Positions 51,542 to 53,971 of a DNA stretch of 53,971 nt are shown here, one piece after another (positions within the stretch are counted from its first letter, which is position 1; every line of letters starts with the position of its first letter). Where the stretch lies: contig NZ_VYKL01000048.1 of the NCBI RefSeq assembly GCF_008710145.1, positions 1 through 53,971 on the forward strand, in the 5' to 3' direction. The stretch is from Niallia endozanthoxylica (GTDB lineage Bacteria > Bacillota > Bacilli > Bacillales > Cytobacillaceae). The notes under the pieces were generated by a model, which saw only the letters and a list, made by a program, of their open reading frames with translations, did not search any database and was not told where the DNA came from. The translations under genes and the position numbers were made by a program.

Positions 51542-52282
51542 ATGGTTGATACTTTCAAGCTGTTTTATCAGGGATTCCCGAATTTGAACAAGGCGCAGGG
51601 CAACTTTGGAGATATGTTCGCTTTGAATCAACAGTATATGCGATGGACTGAAGAGATGTTAGGCATGTTCCAGCCAGGAAGTTTGTGGGGAAGCGGCAAA
51701 AATGATTATTGGAATTTTTGGACGAACTATTTCAATCTTTTTCAAAAGTCAGCCTTTGGGTGCCCGTATTCCACATTCGATGCGTATCAGCGGTGGTATG
51801 AGGCCTATTTTGAAAAATACAATGAAATCTTCCAGGGCTGGCAGCAAGAACATACGGTGCGGACAACCCCTGTTGCACAAGAGAAAAACTATCCGGCTGA
51901 CTGGAATGAAGAAAAAGAAATGCTGCTTATTCGATCGGTTATCGATGGCACGAAAGAGGCCCAAACGCTCTCCTCTATCTTCGAAGCAGTGGGTGAGGAA
52001 ATCGGTATTTCGCCTGCTAGATGTTCGACTTATTGGTACACAAAAGTCGATCAACGCTACAGGGATCTTGTCTATCAGATTAAGCAGGAGCAGGCCAAAA
52101 ACTGGACAGAAGAAGAGGAAGCCTTATTGACAAAAATCGTAACGGAGGAGTATCCTCATTTGTCTGTGTTCCAGACGATTCCTATTGCAAGCACAAGGTT
52201 GAAACGCCATAAATCGGATGTTCAACGAAAGTGGTTTTCCCTCCAGAAAAAAATCAGACCGGGGATAAGCCCAATGAGTTGA
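51542..52282 (+). CDS. Protein with two Myb/SANT-like modules
   Basis: The 246-residue protein has an N-terminal ~105 residues that are strikingly aromatic (YWNFWTNYFNLFQ, YQRWYEAYFEKYNEIFQGW), then two related modules: WNEEKEMLLIRSVIDGTKEA with ISPARCSTYWYTKVDQRYR (~120-175) and WTEEEEALLTKIVTEEYPHL with VQRKWFSLQKK (~185-238). Both have the W...LL...W spacing of Myb/SANT-like DNA-binding domains, as in the prespore regulator RsfA. The N-terminal part looks like a helical scaffold, distantly phasin- or PhaR-like in composition. The start is the ATG at 51542, behind AAAGGAGTTGG. Probably a transcription regulator. The assignment is moderate. Confidence 0.6.
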   Translation: MVDTFKLFYQGFPNLNKAQGNFGDMFALNQQYMRWTEEMLGMFQPGSLWGSGKNDYWNFWTNYFNLFQKSAFGCPYSTFDAYQRWYEAYFEKYNEIFQGWQQEHTVRTTPVAQEKNYPADWNEEKEMLLIRSVIDGTKEAQTLSSIFEAVGEEIGISPARCSTYWYTKVDQRYRDLVYQIKQEQAKNWTEEEEALLTKIVTEEYPHLSVFQTIPIASTRLKRHKSDVQRKWFSLQKKIRPGISPMS

Positions 52283-52290
52283 ACAGTAAG

Positions 52291-52320
52291 CGGTACATAG
52301 GGACAGACACCTTGACCCGG
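52291..52320 (+). repeat. Dispersed repeat family C, short piece
   Basis: CGGTACATAGGGACAGACAC and the following bases match the family C start. It lies just behind the stop of the gene at 51542-52282 and does not cut it. Confidence 0.55.
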
Positions 52321-52430
52321 CAAACGATAAAAACTAGTGTCTCTAGGTCCCCTGATAATTGAATCAAATGAGCTGGTTAGAGGATGGTAATGCTAGCTGG
52401 TTGTTGCCGCAGACCTTATAGTTGAAAGAC

Positions 52431-52458
52431 AAAAAACGCTTGGCAGCAAGCGTTTTTT
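52431..52458. terminator. Bidirectional terminator
   Basis: AAAAAACGCTTG and CAAGCGTTTTTT pair perfectly around GCAG. It can end the Lys-rich gene (minus) and transcripts from the left. A sister hairpin is at 52941-52967. Confidence 0.9.
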
Positions 52459-52476
52459 GTTTGTTTGTCAATCCTG

Positions 52477-52740
52477 TTATTTATGCTTTTTCTTGTCTTT
52501 CTTTTTGTCTTTTTTCTTCGGTTTTGGCTTCATTGGTTTCTTGTGCTTCTTAGGTTTTTTATGCTTCTTCGGTTTTGGTTTCATTGGCTTCTTGTGTTTC
52601 TTAGGTTTTTTATGCTTCTTCGGTTTTGGTTTCATTGGCTTTTTATGCTTCTTCGGTTTCTTATGCTTCTTCTTGTGCTTGTGCTTGCCTTTTTCGTCTT
52701 TTTCATCTTTTTTCTTATTGTCCTTCATTTCATCACTCAT
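52477..52740 (-). CDS. Lysine-rich tandem-repeat protein
   Basis: The 87-residue protein starts at the ATG at 52740, eight bases past AAAGGAG. After a short acidic head (MSDEMKDNKKKDEKDEKGK) it consists of three copies of a 17-residue repeat of the form KHKKPKKHKKPMKPKPK, then a KKKDKKKDKKKHK tail. About 55 percent of residues are Lys, with no hydrophobic core, so it must be disordered and highly cationic. It could bind DNA, RNA or teichoic acid, or serve as a spore protein. The DNA repeat (51 bp x 3) also gives fluctuating copy number. The family is not recognised. It is the source of the T-rich opposite strand. Confidence 0.7.
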   Translation of the reverse strand: MSDEMKDNKKKDEKDEKGKHKHKKKHKKPKKHKKPMKPKPKKHKKPKKHKKPMKPKPKKHKKPKKHKKPMKPKPKKKDKKKDKKKHK

Positions 52741-52940
52741 TTGCATCTCTCCTTTCATTAAAGTCTTTATATCTTATTAGGACAGGCAATGATTGGTAAC
52801 GGCCATTCTATTGATTAAATGTCTTATATTTGGAGAAATGATTAAGAAAGGTGAAGAAGCATCTGAAACGATGAGAGTAGAGGCAAAGGCTCTGAAGGAA
52901 CACAACTAAAACCATGCAGCATTTTCTTAAAGGAAAAGAC

Positions 52941-52967
52941 AAAAAACGCTTGGTGTGAGCGTTTTTT
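52941..52967 (-). terminator. Terminator of the DUF2935 gene
   Basis: AAAAAACGCT and AGCGTTTTTT pair around seven bases. It lies 34 bases past the minus-strand stop at 53001. It shares the ACAAAAAACGCTTGG arm with the terminator at 52431. Confidence 0.85.
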
Positions 52968-53000
52968 GTTTGCTTCTATGCTTTTATTTAAACCGCTGTA

Positions 53001-53783
53001 TCATGAATGATCCTCATTATCTGCTGGCCTGGAGGATTCCGCCAGTTTCATTAAATAGTAGCGCTCCTCTCGATACATATGGTCTGCCATTGGTGCGGTG
53101 AAGATGCTTAGCACCTCGGCGCTTACCTCCCATTCCTCCAGCTCTTTTAAAAAGGTCATAAATAATTTCATTTCCACTTCGACGTCATGTGTAAATCGGT
53201 TCAGTGCGGGAAAGTGATGGACGTTCGTGCGCAGGTAGCCGGTGAGTTCAACCGCTTTTAGATAAAATTGTTCAAAGTGTTTCATAAAGGTTTTGCTTTG
53301 TTTCTTCAGCTTGTTTTCCACGGCATCCATTTGGTCATTGATGGCTCCAGCATGACCGGCCGCATCCACTAGCCAAACTAAATGATGGTGCAGCTCGTGA
53401 CATACCGGCGGTTCCTGCCCCTGCTTAAGGCAGCCTACTATTCGCTCGTATTCTTCTAATTCGTTCACCATATGATTAACGAAAGTCGGTGTAAGGTGGA
53501 TGCCCATTTGGCCTGTGAGATGCCTTTTAATGATGGAAAGCTTAAAGGCTTTTAATTGGCTGACCGGTTCTTCCACCGTTTTTGAAAAAGTAACGGCATT
53601 GGATGGATTGATGGATTGGGCCTGCATGTGGAGCTGATCAAACAGCCTGATAAAGTGATTGGCTTTGGCAATGTCCTCCTTCTGTGAAGGATAAAGCGAA
53701 TCATGAATAAAGCGGGAATGGTCTGCAAGGACCTGGAGCCAAAATTGGTGCTCAAAAACGGCTGTCTGTATGTGATTGCTCAT
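53001..53783 (-). CDS. DUF2935 ferritin-like protein
   Basis: The 260-residue protein is all-helical and fits DUF2935, which forms two ferritin-like four-helix domains. It has FEHQFWLQVLADHSRFIHDSL at residues ~10-30 (E11 and H22-type metal ligands), LNELEEYERIVGCLKQ in the middle, VCHELHHHLVWLVDAAGHAG, and MADHMYREERYYLMKLAES at the end. The scattered E and H residues probably bind a metal pair. Family function is unknown. It starts at ATG 53783, behind AGGAGAGG, and lies alone in the window. Confidence 0.85.
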   Translation of the reverse strand: MSNHIQTAVFEHQFWLQVLADHSRFIHDSLYPSQKEDIAKANHFIRLFDQLHMQAQSINPSNAVTFSKTVEEPVSQLKAFKLSIIKRHLTGQMGIHLTPTFVNHMVNELEEYERIVGCLKQGQEPPVCHELHHHLVWLVDAAGHAGAINDQMDAVENKLKKQSKTFMKHFEQFYLKAVELTGYLRTNVHHFPALNRFTHDVEVEMKLFMTFLKELEEWEVSAEVLSIFTAPMADHMYREERYYLMKLAESSRPADNEDHS

Positions 53784-53894
53784 ATGAGGTATTCCTCTCC
53801 TTTCATACTGACTTTTTCCACTTTATTCGGGAGTAGAGGGGTTTATTAGTAGGTTTCTCTAGTTTGGTATGGTTAGGTGGAGCATCGTGCTTGC

Positions 53895-53971
53895 TTTCTG
53901 ACAGGGTTTTGGGTTTTGTGGGTTGTCTTGTCAGAATCTGGTCTTCTTTCTGACAACGTTCCGGATTTTTG
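53895..53971 (+). repeat. Start of a TTTCTGACA repeat at the window edge
   Basis: CTTTCTGACAGGGTTTTGGG and, ~56 bases later, CTTTCTGACAACGTTCCGGA are two related units with TTGTCAGAA in reverse between them. The array is cut by the window end, so copy number is unknown. Confidence 0.5.

Noticed and set aside
52457..52780. Phe/Leu-rich frames on the plus strand over the lysine-rich gene.
   Set aside because: They are the complement of Lys-rich codons. The minus-strand frame has the proper ribosome binding site and terminator.
52838..52909. A 23-codon frame starting at an ATG behind TTTGGAGAA and ending before the terminator at 52941.
   Set aside because: It is too short, the ribosome binding site is too close to the ATG, and no family resemblance is visible, though the helical composition is protein-like.
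1..53971. tRNA, rRNA, T-box and common metabolite riboswitches.
   Set aside because: I saw no cloverleaf with CCA end, rRNA motif or T-box sequence in any gap; only the EAR-like block looked like a structured leader.

Overview
The window comes from a low-GC Gram-positive bacterium of the Bacillaceae (Bacillus, Neobacillus, Mesobacillus or a close relative). The evidence is AT-rich DNA, strong AGGAGG-type ribosome binding sites, many TTG and GTG starts, a ComK-family competence regulator, a LysM/NlpC-P60 wall hydrolase, SLH-domain proteins, GtaB and YwqE homologues, and an epsC-type (EAR) leader RNA in a polysaccharide operon. I see no rRNA, tRNA, CRISPR array or replication origin.

Positions 1-17000 are accessory and partly decayed. 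They hold a small CxxC protein, a two-gene HipA-type kinase/HIRAN module, and a REP-associated (Y1) transposase directly behind a comM/yifB gene. A small HTH gene and a ComK-family gene follow, bracketed by two copies of a ~120-bp repeat. Next is a three-gene cluster (5'-truncated PLD-like protein, a 760-residue protein of unknown function, a CHAT protease). The CHAT gene is cut before its expected catalytic cysteine by a 3.2-kb transposon with 41-bp terminal inverted repeats that carries DUF6431, DDE transposase, ExeA/TniB-like ATPase and DUF5348 genes. Several dispersed repeat families with short inverted repeats fill the intergenic DNA and repeatedly sit exactly where a gene has lost its 5' end.

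Positions 17000-36000 are a surface-polysaccharide locus read on the minus strand. The order from upstream is GtaB, then YwqE/CpsB phosphatase, the EAR leader RNA, a CapD/PglF-type dehydratase, a DegT aminotransferase, a PglC-type initiating sugar transferase, two CarB-like ATP-grasp enzymes, a hexapeptide acyltransferase, a GT4 glycosyltransferase, a UDP-sugar dehydrogenase, a GT2 glycosyltransferase, Wzx flippase, Wzy polymerase, RfbA and RfbB. The set suggests a Wzx/Wzy polymer started on a UDP-diacetamido-trideoxyhexose and containing a hexuronic acid. The ATP-grasp pair may add amino acids in amide linkage. A terminator lies behind rfbB.

Positions 36000-54000 hold a PBP3/MecA-type penicillin-binding protein between two blocks of tandem hairpin repeats (3 x 130 bp and 7 x 52 bp), a LysM-NlpC/P60 hydrolase with a clear SigA-type promoter, two CBO0543-type membrane proteins, two SLH proteins, a GDPD, a LysE exporter, an Mrr-like nuclease with a zinc-type motif, an excisionase-like HTH antitoxin next to a stub of a PIN toxin, a protein with two Myb/SANT-like modules, a lysine-rich repeat protein and a DUF2935 protein. 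Gene fragments are common here too (isochorismatase, nitroreductase, IS1595-type transposase, a copied SLH 3' end).
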